13,613 nt of DNA from Clostridia bacterium (GTDB lineage: Bacteria > Bacillota > Clostridia > Oscillospirales > Butyricicoccaceae). Location of the stretch: contig JAFZPW010000127.1 in NCBI GenBank assembly GCA_017552495.1, positions 1 to 13,613 of the forward strand, read 5' to 3'. The notes beneath the pieces were generated by a model. It worked only from the letters and a program-made list of their open reading frames with translations. It was not told the origin of the DNA and did not search any database. Each line of letters opens with the position of its first letter. The first letter of the stretch is position 1. Positions 7,231 through 13,566 of the stretch are shown in pieces. Both the position numbers and the translations under genes were made by a program.

Positions 7231-8004
7231 TCAAAAAAACACGGGATCGCACATCCCGTCCCGCGGCGCCAGCCGGATGTCCGCCCGCAGTTCCGCCCGC
7301 TCCAGCGCGGCCGTCGCCGCCTCCAGCGCCAGCGCGGGGCGATTGTTTTCAGCGCTGAGATGGGCCAGCACCAGTGTTTCCGTCCCGTCCCGGCAAAGCG
7401 CCGCCGCCACCCGTCCGGCAAAGGCGTTGGAAAGATGTCCCCGATCCGAAAGGATCCGCAGTTTGAGCGGATAGGGATAGGGGCCGTTTTTCAACAGCGT
7501 TTCATCGTGATTGAACTCCAGCACCACGGCGCGGCTGCCCCGGATCGCGGAAAACATTTCTCCCGTCACCGTGCCGGTATCGGTACAAAACGCCACGCTT
7601 TCCCGACCCGCGCCAACCACATAGCCGCAGCTTCCCATCGCGTCGTGCAGGGTGGCAAAGGTGCGGACAAGGCAGTCGCCCAGATTCAGTGTCTCCCCCG
7701 GCGCAAACAGGATCCGCGGCGGGTCGGGGGGCAGCTTGGCGGCGACGGCGGCATATGTATCACAAGAACACACCAGCACAGCGCGGCTGTGCTTCATCAA
7801 AACCGGCAGAGCCGAAACATGGTCGCTATGGCTGTGGGTGATGAGGACGTAGTCCAACTCCTCCACTCCCGTCCCCAGCCACCGAAGCTGGGACGAGAGA
7901 TACCGGACGTTTTTGCCGGCGTCGATCAGGACGCGCCGGCGTCCATCAAAATAAAAGGCGCTGTTTCCGGCGCTTCCGCTGGCCAGCGTACAAAAATATG
8001 TCAT
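7231..8004 (-). CDS. walJ: WalJ/YycJ-type metallo-beta-lactamase-fold hydrolase
   Basis: 257 aa from the ATG at 8004, chosen because GGAG lies 6 nt upstream and the protein then begins MTYFCTLASGSAGNS, the normal family start; an in-frame upstream start at 8049 would add 15 residues lying inside the intergenic hairpin. The metal-binding motif HSHSDH (His57, His59, Asp61, His62) and the GSAGN loop (10-14) are present. TDTGTVT and the LEFNHDE block supply further likely metal ligands. WalJ proteins are cytoplasmic MBL-fold proteins encoded in wal operons; a role coordinating cell division with replication, or a nuclease activity, has been proposed, but the substrate is not settled. It lies between murA and rlmH, preceded by a hairpin/T-tract. 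Confidence 0.88.
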   Translation of the reverse strand: MTYFCTLASGSAGNSAFYFDGRRRVLIDAGKNVRYLSSQLRWLGTGVEELDYVLITHSHSDHVSALPVLMKHSRAVLVCSCDTYAAVAAKLPPDPPRILFAPGETLNLGDCLVRTFATLHDAMGSCGYVVGAGRESVAFCTDTGTVTGEMFSAIRGSRAVVLEFNHDETLLKNGPYPYPLKLRILSDRGHLSNAFAGRVAAALCRDGTETLVLAHLSAENNRPALALEAATAALERAELRADIRLAPRDGMCDPVFF

Positions 8005-8015
8005 CCCGCTCTCCA

Positions 8016-8061
8016 AAAAGCAAAGCACACTCCGGCGCGCTTTGCGCACCGTAATGTGCTT
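8016..8061 (-). terminator. Hairpin with T-tract between murA and walJ
   Basis: On the minus strand AAGCACA (8055-8061) pairs with TGTGCTT (8023-8029). An inner GG/CC pair and a GCGC-AAA-GCGC cap lie inside this stem, separated by an internal loop. The stem is followed by TGCTTTTTGG. The T-tract runs straight into the walJ Shine-Dalgarno (GGAG). It looks like an intrinsic terminator or attenuator that would lower walJ-rlmH expression relative to murA. Confidence 0.6.
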
Positions 8062-8073
8062 GCCGTATCTTTT

Positions 8074-9372
8074 TCAGTTTGCCTTGGGAACCGGCTCGGC
8101 GGCAGTCTCTTCGCTGACACGGCTGATGTCCGCCCCCAACTTGCGAAGCTTTTCCACAAGATCCTCATACCCCCGCTCGATATAGCCGATCTCCTCGATC
8201 TCGGTGGTGCCCTCGGCGGCAAGTCCGGCAATCACCAGCGCAGCGCCCGCCCGCAGGTCGCTGGCCCGCACCGGCGCCCCGGTGAGCCCTTCCACGCCCT
8301 CGATCACGGCCACCTTGCCGTCCACCTGAATCTTCGCGCCCATCCGGCGCAGCTCGTCGGAATAGCGGAATCGGCTCTCCCAAACACCCTCGGTAATCAC
8401 CGACGTGCCTTCCGCCAGGCAAAGGACAGCGGCAAGCTGAGGCTGCATATCGGTGGGGAAGCCGGGATATGGCAGCGTCTTGACCTGCAGTTTGCGCAAA
8501 GGACCGCTGCGGGTGACGCGGATGCTGTCGTCCTCCTCCTGAATCACAGCGCCCATCTCCTCCATCTTGGCGGTGATGCAGTCCATGTGCTTGGGAATGA
8601 CGTTGCGCACCAGCACGCTGCCGCCGGTGGCGGCCACCGCCGCCATAAAGGTTCCCGCCTCAATCTGATCGGGGATGATGGAATACGTGCCGCCATAAAG
8701 CCGCTCGACCCCGCGAATCTTAATAACATCGGTACCCGCGCCCATAATATCGGCGCCCATGGAGTTGAGGAAGTTGGCCAGATCGACGATATGCGGCTCC
8801 TTGGCGGCGTTTTCGATCACCGTCTGTCCCTCGGCCAGGCAAGCCGCCAGCATGATATTCATGGTGGCGCCGACGCTCACCACGTCCAGATAGACGCTGG
8901 CCCCGCGAAGTCCGTCTGCCGAAGCGTCGGCAAAAACGATGCCGTTGCGGGTCTCGATCACGGCGCCCAGCGCTTCAAAGCCCTTCATGTGCTGATCGAT
9001 CGGGCGTACGCCGCCGAAATTGCAGCCGCCGGGCATGGCCACCTCAGCCTTATGGAACCGACCCAAAAAGGCGCCGATCAGATAATACGAGGCCCGCATT
9101 TTGCGATTGAGCTCGCTGACGGCGGAATATCGGTTCAGCCCGCGGCTGTCGATCTCGATGGTATTGTGATTGACCACGCGGACGCCGACGCCCAACTCCC
9201 GCAAAATTTCCATCTCGATGACCACATCCCGCACCATGGGAATGTTTTCCACCCGACAGACGCCGTCTACCAAAAGCGCTGCGGGAATGATAGCGACCGC
9301 CGCGTTTTTCGCGCCGCTCACCGTCACCTCGCCGAAAAGCGGCTTTCCACCGCGAATGACGAATTTATCCAA
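8074..9372 (-). CDS. murA: UDP-N-acetylglucosamine 1-carboxyvinyltransferase
   Basis: 432 aa from a TTG start at 9372, with GGGGGAG 6 nt upstream and the conserved opening MDKFVIRGG; no ATG is available at this position. Transfers enolpyruvate from PEP to UDP-GlcNAc, the first committed step of peptidoglycan synthesis, in the cytoplasm. Lys22-Asn23 in SGAKNAA, the fosfomycin-targeted Cys117 in MPGGCNFGG and the catalytic Asp in PGFPTDMQ are all visible. A Cys rather than Asp at 117 predicts fosfomycin-sensitive chemistry. One extra residue appears between Cys117 and the following Arg compared with the GGC-x-x-G-x-RP spacing of E. coli and Bacillus MurA. Lies between yycI and walJ with its own promoter and a structured leader. 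MurA and MurZ paralogues cannot be separated from this sequence alone. Confidence 0.95.
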   Translation of the reverse strand: MDKFVIRGGKPLFGEVTVSGAKNAAVAIIPAALLVDGVCRVENIPMVRDVVIEMEILRELGVGVRVVNHNTIEIDSRGLNRYSAVSELNRKMRASYYLIGAFLGRFHKAEVAMPGGCNFGGVRPIDQHMKGFEALGAVIETRNGIVFADASADGLRGASVYLDVVSVGATMNIMLAACLAEGQTVIENAAKEPHIVDLANFLNSMGADIMGAGTDVIKIRGVERLYGGTYSIIPDQIEAGTFMAAVAATGGSVLVRNVIPKHMDCITAKMEEMGAVIQEEDDSIRVTRSGPLRKLQVKTLPYPGFPTDMQPQLAAVLCLAEGTSVITEGVWESRFRYSDELRRMGAKIQVDGKVAVIEGVEGLTGAPVRASDLRAGAALVIAGLAAEGTTEIEEIGYIERGYEDLVEKLRKLGADISRVSEETAAEPVPKAN

Positions 9373-9388
9373 AGAGGGCTCCCCCTTT
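9371..9388 (-). promoter_or_regulatory. Hairpin covering the murA SD and start codon
   Basis: The minus-strand RNA AAAGGGGGAGCCCUCUUU can fold into a 7-bp stem (one G-U pair) with loop GAGC. The 5' arm holds the Shine-Dalgarno and the 3' arm reaches the first two bases of the TTG start codon, so folding would hide the initiation site. Confidence 0.45.
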
Positions 9389-9407
9389 ATTCTCGTTGAT
9401 CTTATCC

Positions 9408-9426
9408 TATGGGGGACTCCCCCATA
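9408..9426 (-). promoter_or_regulatory. Perfect hairpin in the murA leader
   Basis: TATGGGGG-AGT-CCCCCATA: 8-bp arms around a 3-nt loop, starting about 7 nt after the expected murA transcription start. No T-run follows on either strand, so it is not an ordinary terminator. It may stabilise the 5' end, act as an operator, or use its C-run to pair with the GGGGG of the SD. Confidence 0.5.
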
Positions 9427-9439
9427 TTATTTCAGTAAT

Positions 9440-9448
9440 AGTATATCA
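9440..9448 (-). promoter_or_regulatory. Extended -10 promoter for murA
   Basis: Minus strand TGA-TATACT: an extended -10 (TGn) joined to a hexamer one base from consensus. The -35 region is poor (TTTTTA at 17 bp), as is common with extended -10 promoters. The expected start is near 9433, with a leader of about 60 nt. Confidence 0.6.
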
Positions 9449-9476
9449 CACGCATCAGGAAATAAAAAGCCCCTGT

Positions 9477-9497
9477 AAAAAAAATTCCCGATTTTTT
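9477..9497 (-). terminator. AT-rich hairpin with T8 after yycI, candidate weak terminator
   Basis: On the minus strand AAAAAAT-CGGGA-ATTTTTTT runs into eight T, 9 bp after the yycI stop. The stem is nearly all A-T, so it would be inefficient, but the long U-run and position fit partial termination of the walK-yycH-yycI message before the murA promoter. Confidence 0.3.
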
Positions 9498-9506
9498 CGT
9501 CTTTTT

Positions 9507-10298
9507 TCAGAAGAGGAGTTGTTTCCCCGTCAACCCGTTGAGATACAGCAGGCCCTTTTCGGTCTGCACCTCCCACACGGGCACCAACGCCATGGTTTGT
9601 GCATCCTCGCTTTGAAGGACATAGCCCGGGCGCAGTCCGATCACTCGCCTGCATTTCTGACTCTCCAGCAGGTCGCACAGCGCCAGCACAAGCTGGGCGC
9701 GGGGCTTGGCCGCGGCGCCCGCCTCCCCGCTCTCGTTCATGAGCCAGCGCCCGCGCACGGCAAGCCCTCCCGTCTCGGCGGTACAACTCAGGCGGCAATT
9801 GAAAATGGGTTTCTTCTGATAAGTCTGAAGCAAGGTGACGCCGCCGCTGTCCACCGCGACAGAGGCCCCTTTCACGGGGAATCCCCCCATGGCAAGGCGG
9901 CTGCGGATGCTTGCACCGTCGGAGTACGCCGCTCCAACAAGGCGGATCTCCACGGCGCCGCCCCGGCGGAAGCTCAGCTCTCCGGCTTCGCCGCCATAGA
10001 TCACCACACCGCCGCCGGGCTCGGTACGTTCCACCTGCCCCAGCAGTTTTTCCGCCGCCGTCTGTTCAAGGGCGGACTCGCGCTTTACGCGGAAAGCGCC
10101 GCTCTCCGCGGGCATGGAAAGCACTTCCTCCAGAGATATCCCGATCCCCCGGGCCGCGGCAACGGTCACGGCGTTTTCCGCGGCGTCGCGGGCAATCGTC
10201 CTCTGCTGCCAGAGCTGGCGGAAAATATTGCCCGCCAAAATCAGGTCGGCTGCCAGCAGCAGCACGATCAACCATCTGCGGATTTTTTTCCACTCCAT
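9507..10298 (-). CDS. yycI: WalK regulatory membrane protein YycI
   Basis: 263 aa from the ATG at 10298. A TTG two codons upstream (10304) is also in frame but overlaps the end of the SD; GGAGG is 7 nt from the ATG, so the ATG is preferred. The N-terminus MEWKKIRRWL followed by a hydrophobic helix (residues about 8-26) matches the YycI opening 'MDWkk...'. The rest is a predicted extracytoplasmic domain with several beta-rich stretches and a conserved-looking C-terminus (YLNGLTGKQ). In Bacillus and Staphylococcus YycI and YycH contact the WalK membrane helices and tune its kinase activity. It starts 2 bp after the yycH stop, so translation is coupled. Sequence identity in this family is low; position after walK and yycH carries much of the assignment. 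Confidence 0.8.
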   Translation of the reverse strand: MEWKKIRRWLIVLLLAADLILAGNIFRQLWQQRTIARDAAENAVTVAAARGIGISLEEVLSMPAESGAFRVKRESALEQTAAEKLLGQVERTEPGGGVVIYGGEAGELSFRRGGAVEIRLVGAAYSDGASIRSRLAMGGFPVKGASVAVDSGGVTLLQTYQKKPIFNCRLSCTAETGGLAVRGRWLMNESGEAGAAAKPRAQLVLALCDLLESQKCRRVIGLRPGYVLQSEDAQTMALVPVWEVQTEKGLLYLNGLTGKQLLF

Positions 10299-10300
10299 GC

Positions 10301-11557
10301 TCAATCCTCCGTTACGCGGCAGATCACAGGCTCAAATGCGCCAGCGTTTTCCTGTTCCAACAGTCGGATACACAGCCGTGCCCGCCCCTCGGGCAGCGCG
10401 CCGGCTGCCAATCGCATGGGCATAAGCAGGCTGCTGTCGCCATATTCCAGCATCCGCGGCGAAGCCATCAGCTCAGTAAGCATCCCGTCCCGCACCACAG
10501 CGGCGGCCCAAAGTCCGTCGCGTCGTTCCAAAAAAAGCCCCCCCTCCGCCAAACCGAAGCGCAGCGCCAACGCGCCGTCAGCCTCCCGGCGAAGTTCTTC
10601 CAGGCTCAAATTCCCTCCCGCGCCGGTGAGCGACCAAAGCTCCTCCAGCAAATAAGCGATCTTGCGGCAAGCCTCAGCCTCCATGCCCGGGCCGTAACCG
10701 GCGCTAAGATCCAGATCGGCCTCGCCGGTATAGTGCAGATCCCCCTCGTCGCTGACGCGAACGGTGCTGCGCCCCTCCACATAGACCAGATTGCCGCCGG
10801 CGTCGGGATAGACCTTGGAGAGATAGGCGTTCATGCCAAACGCGGTCAAAACGCTTTGGGGCAGTTCCCGCTTTCTGGCAAATTCCGTCATTTCGGCATA
10901 GATCGTCCGTACTGAAATCACGCTGTCGATCAACACTTCGTCCGCCGCCAGCGACGGGTAGTCCGCGCCCGTCAAAACGGCGTTGGATTCCCATCCCCCG
11001 CCGCAGATGGTTTCCAGTTCCTCGACCGAGGCCGCCGTTTCGCTCTGCCAGCGCCCGCCCGCCTCGTCGGTGAACAGGGCGATCACGCTTTCCTCTTCTT
11101 TTACCAATATCACCTGACGGATCAAAAGCGCCTCACCGGTTTCCGCGCCGCCGCTCCAGATCCGCAGCAACGCCAGCGGCTGGGGCGCATGAAACTGCAC
11201 CAGCACCGCGGGCGGCTTCATCCGGCGCAGATAAGGCCGTTCTTCCAAGGCTGTCAGTTTCCCGGCCGAACCCAGCGCCTCCAGATAAAACGGCTCGATC
11301 TGCTGATACAACAGATCATAATCGATCTTTTCCACGGGGCGAAAGATCCCGTTTTGGCAAAAAACCGTCAACTGTTCGGGATAGACCGCCGTTTGCACCG
11401 CGCTGAGACGCAGACCGCCGGCTTCTCCGTCGGTCTCCGCGCTCCGCAGTCCGGCGCTACGGCTGGTACGCATACTCCAAAACATGGTGGCTCCCGTCAG
11501 CAGGAGCATGAGCGCCAAAAGAACCGCCAGCAGGGCGTTTTTCATCCGTTCAGTCAT
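10301..11557 (-). CDS. yycH: WalK regulatory membrane protein YycH
   Basis: 418 aa, similar to YycH of other Firmicutes (~440). ATG at 11557 with AGGAGG 8 nt upstream, inside the walK 3' end; the genes overlap by 8 bp. One N-terminal membrane helix (about residues 7-27) follows a short positive cytoplasmic tail (MTERMKN), leaving a large extracytoplasmic domain. That domain has YycH-type features, including a lipoprotein-free single-pass layout and repeated beta-alpha segments. No enzymatic motif is visible. With YycI it forms the membrane complex that modulates WalK, as an inhibitor in Bacillus and an activator in Staphylococcus; the direction here cannot be told. The protein is divergent, and the call rests on position directly after walK, topology and size. 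Confidence 0.8.
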   Translation of the reverse strand: MTERMKNALLAVLLALMLLLTGATMFWSMRTSRSAGLRSAETDGEAGGLRLSAVQTAVYPEQLTVFCQNGIFRPVEKIDYDLLYQQIEPFYLEALGSAGKLTALEERPYLRRMKPPAVLVQFHAPQPLALLRIWSGGAETGEALLIRQVILVKEEESVIALFTDEAGGRWQSETAASVEELETICGGGWESNAVLTGADYPSLAADEVLIDSVISVRTIYAEMTEFARKRELPQSVLTAFGMNAYLSKVYPDAGGNLVYVEGRSTVRVSDEGDLHYTGEADLDLSAGYGPGMEAEACRKIAYLLEELWSLTGAGGNLSLEELRREADGALALRFGLAEGGLFLERRDGLWAAAVVRDGMLTELMASPRMLEYGDSSLLMPMRLAAGALPEGRARLCIRLLEQENAGAFEPVICRVTED

Positions 11558-13319
11558 GGCGTGCGCCTCCTTCCGCCGCCGGCAGCCACAACGTCACCAC
11601 GCTGCCCTTGCCGTATTTGCTGTCAAAGGTAATGCTGCCGCCATGGGTTTCGGCAATCTGCCGGGCGATGGCCAAGCCCAGGCCGGTGCCGCCGCTCTCC
11701 CTGGAGCGAGCCTTGTCCACCCGGTAAAACCGTTCGAACAGGCGGGGCAGGTCTTCCTTGGGCACGCCGATGCCTGTGTCCTCCACCCGCAGGAAGACAC
11801 GACCGCCTTTGCTGCCGCCGGTGACGGTGATACTGCCATCGGGCTTATTGTATTTGATGGCGTTTGTGAGGATGTTCACCACCACCTGCTGGATGCGCTC
11901 GGCGTCGCCCACAGTGCCGGGCAGAGCGTCTGGCAGCCGCGTAATCAGGGTCAGCCCGCGATTTTTGGCCTCCATCTCCATAGCCTGCACGGCCTTTTTC
12001 CCGATAGCGAGCAGATCCATGGGTTCCATTTTCATTTCCATGCGGTTATAGTCCAGCCGGGTCAGGGTCAAAAGATCCTTGACGATGCGGGTCATTCGGT
12101 CGGCCTCACTGCTGATGACGCTCAGGAATCGCACCTGGGTCTCCCGGTCAATATCGTCGGCGCTCATCAGCGTCTCGGCATAGCCCCGCACGTTGGTCAG
12201 CGGCGTGCGAAGCTCATGGGACACGTTGGCCACAAACTCCCGGCGGCTGTCGTCCAACTTCTGCTGCTCGGTCACGTCATGCAGAACGGCCATCAGGCCC
12301 TGCTTGTCGGCCTCCAGCCGGATGGGGGCGAAATAGATCTTCAAAAACCGCTGGTTGGCGGCAAAATCCACCTCGATGGACCGGCCGTCCTGGGCCAGAT
12401 CCTCCTGCTGCACCTGCACGTCGGGGAAAAGCTCCTGATAGGTGCTTTCGGCGGTAAGGCGTTTGCCCAAAAGCGCCTCGACGGCGGGGTTGGACTGCAT
12501 CAGCCTGCCCGCGCTGTCAAAGGCCAACATGCCGTCGGCCATGTGACGGAAGAGGGTGTCCAGCTTGTTGCGCTCCTCCTCCTCCTGTAAAAGAGTGGTT
12601 TCCAACTGGCGGCTCATGTCGTTGAAGGTCTGGCCCAGAACGCCGATCTCGTCGTTAGACTCGATCTCCGCTGACTGGCTGAAATCGCCGCCCGCGATGC
12701 GGGAAGCCTGCTCGGTGAGCCGCTCCACCGGGTCGGTGATGGTCTTGGACAGCAAAAACGACAGGAAAATGGCCACCACCAGTCCGAACAGCATGGCCCG
12801 GATCAGGATGGTGAACAGGTTCCAGTTGAGTTCCTTCAGCTCGGTCTTGTCGTCCAAAACCCCCACCACAAAACGGACGCTGCCGTCGGTGTCCCGGATG
12901 GGGATGGCCACGTCAAAATAATTGCCCAAAAGTTCGACCTCCTGCCCCACCGTGCCGTTCATGGCGGTGAGGATGTTGGGGGTCAGTTCCATATCGCTGC
13001 CGTAACTGTCGTCCGAGCCGGCCAGATAGGCGCCGGTGTGTCCGTCCAGCACATAAAACCGCCGGTAAGCATCGATACCCAGCGGCGCGGAATAAGCCTC
13101 GATCATGTCCCGCAGCTCCGCGCCGTTGTCCAAATGGGCGGCGTTCCCCTCCAGCGTCAGGATAAACTCGCCGGTGAAGACCGAATACATCTGGCTGCGA
13201 AATTCCTGAATATGATAGGAGGTGACGGAATTGATGAGAAAGGTGCCCACCACCGTCATGACCGAAACGATCAGCAGAACAAGCACCAGTACCAGTTTTC
13301 TGTGCAGACTTCGAAACAA
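11550..13319 (-). CDS. walK: Sensor histidine kinase WalK (VicK)
   Basis: 589 aa from a TTG at 13319. A GTG at 13328 is in frame but coincides with the SD itself; GGGAGGTGA sits 8 nt before the TTG, which therefore fits better. Order of domains: TM1 (~9-31), extracytoplasmic Cache/PAS-like domain (~32-168), TM2 (~169-192), HAMP (~193-245), PAS (~252-350), HisKA with HELRTP (phospho-His368), HATPase_c with N-box (Asn482, Asn486), DTGIGV G1 box and GGTGLGLA G2 box. Length and order match WalK of low-GC Gram-positives (~610 aa). In the PAS domain H259-M-A-D262 and H347-D-V-T-E351 reproduce the four zinc ligands known in Staphylococcus aureus WalK. It controls peptidoglycan hydrolase genes through WalR. 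A normal walR is not found upstream in the window. Confidence 0.93.
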   Translation of the reverse strand: MFRSLHRKLVLVLVLLIVSVMTVVGTFLINSVTSYHIQEFRSQMYSVFTGEFILTLEGNAAHLDNGAELRDMIEAYSAPLGIDAYRRFYVLDGHTGAYLAGSDDSYGSDMELTPNILTAMNGTVGQEVELLGNYFDVAIPIRDTDGSVRFVVGVLDDKTELKELNWNLFTILIRAMLFGLVVAIFLSFLLSKTITDPVERLTEQASRIAGGDFSQSAEIESNDEIGVLGQTFNDMSRQLETTLLQEEEERNKLDTLFRHMADGMLAFDSAGRLMQSNPAVEALLGKRLTAESTYQELFPDVQVQQEDLAQDGRSIEVDFAANQRFLKIYFAPIRLEADKQGLMAVLHDVTEQQKLDDSRREFVANVSHELRTPLTNVRGYAETLMSADDIDRETQVRFLSVISSEADRMTRIVKDLLTLTRLDYNRMEMKMEPMDLLAIGKKAVQAMEMEAKNRGLTLITRLPDALPGTVGDAERIQQVVVNILTNAIKYNKPDGSITVTGGSKGGRVFLRVEDTGIGVPKEDLPRLFERFYRVDKARSRESGGTGLGLAIARQIAETHGGSITFDSKYGKGSVVTLWLPAAEGGARHD

Positions 13320-13328
13320 GCCGCTCAC

Positions 13329-13462
13329 CTCCCGAAAAGTCCGCGCATAAATCGCGCGGAAGATTCTGTCTTTTTTCCGTTTGCCTTGTTTTGCAGGCGC
13401 GCTCCCGCGCTGCTTCCTTCCGCTCTGCGGGCCGTCTTCTCCATCGAGGAAGATTTTGGCCC
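13329..13462. other. Hairpin-rich spacer upstream of walK
   Basis: A 134-bp non-coding spacer where walR and walK would usually abut. Inverted repeats seen: CCGCGC/GCGCGG (13341-13346, 13354-13359), GCGCG/CGCGC (13397-13401, 13406-13410), and a nested pair TCTTC/GAAGA (13435-13439, 13449-13453) inside GGCC/GGCC (13430-13433, 13458-13461). The first hairpin is 8 bp from the walK SD. No clear sigma-A promoter was found here. Confidence 0.55.
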
Positions 13463-13531
13463 TTATCTCTGCAAGTAGTACCCCGCGCCGCGTTTGGTCA
13501 TAAAATACTTCGGATTTGCGGGGTCTCTTTC
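13463..13531 (-). pseudogene. walR: C-terminal remnant of walR (OmpR/PhoB-type response regulator)
   Basis: The minus strand encodes 22 residues, ERDPANPKYFMTKRG followed by AGYYLQR, and a TAA stop at 13463-13465. This is the classic C-terminal hairpin of the WalR/PhoB winged-helix domain and is exactly what should precede walK. Upstream of 13531 the same frame stays open to the window edge, but it reads an arginine/glycine-rich sequence that does not resemble a response regulator. None of the three minus-strand frames contains the recognition-helix pattern (xVRRLRxK) that must lie directly before this tail. The walR body is therefore missing here. It could be a pseudogene, a copied fragment in a repeat, or an assembly join. 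The tail itself is secure; the reason for the break is not. Confidence 0.6.
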
Positions 13532-13558
13532 CCCGAAAAGGCGAAAGCCTTTTCGGGG
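13531..13558. repeat. Perfect 12-bp-stem hairpin with GAAA tetraloop
   Basis: CCCCGAAAAGGC-GAAA-GCCTTTTCGGGG on the plus strand: twelve matched pairs closed by a GNRA loop. Plus-strand transcripts would continue into GGCCCCTTTTCATTTT, so it could terminate rightward transcription; the minus strand has no T-run after it. Its edge coincides with the point where walR similarity begins. Confidence 0.75.
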
Positions 13559-13566
13559 GCCCCTTT

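Noticed and set aside
7360..9399. Plus-strand open frame of 679 codons opposite walJ and murA
   Set aside because: Same cause: codon bias of the minus-strand genes leaves the antisense frame free of stops. It crosses two genes and the murA leader.
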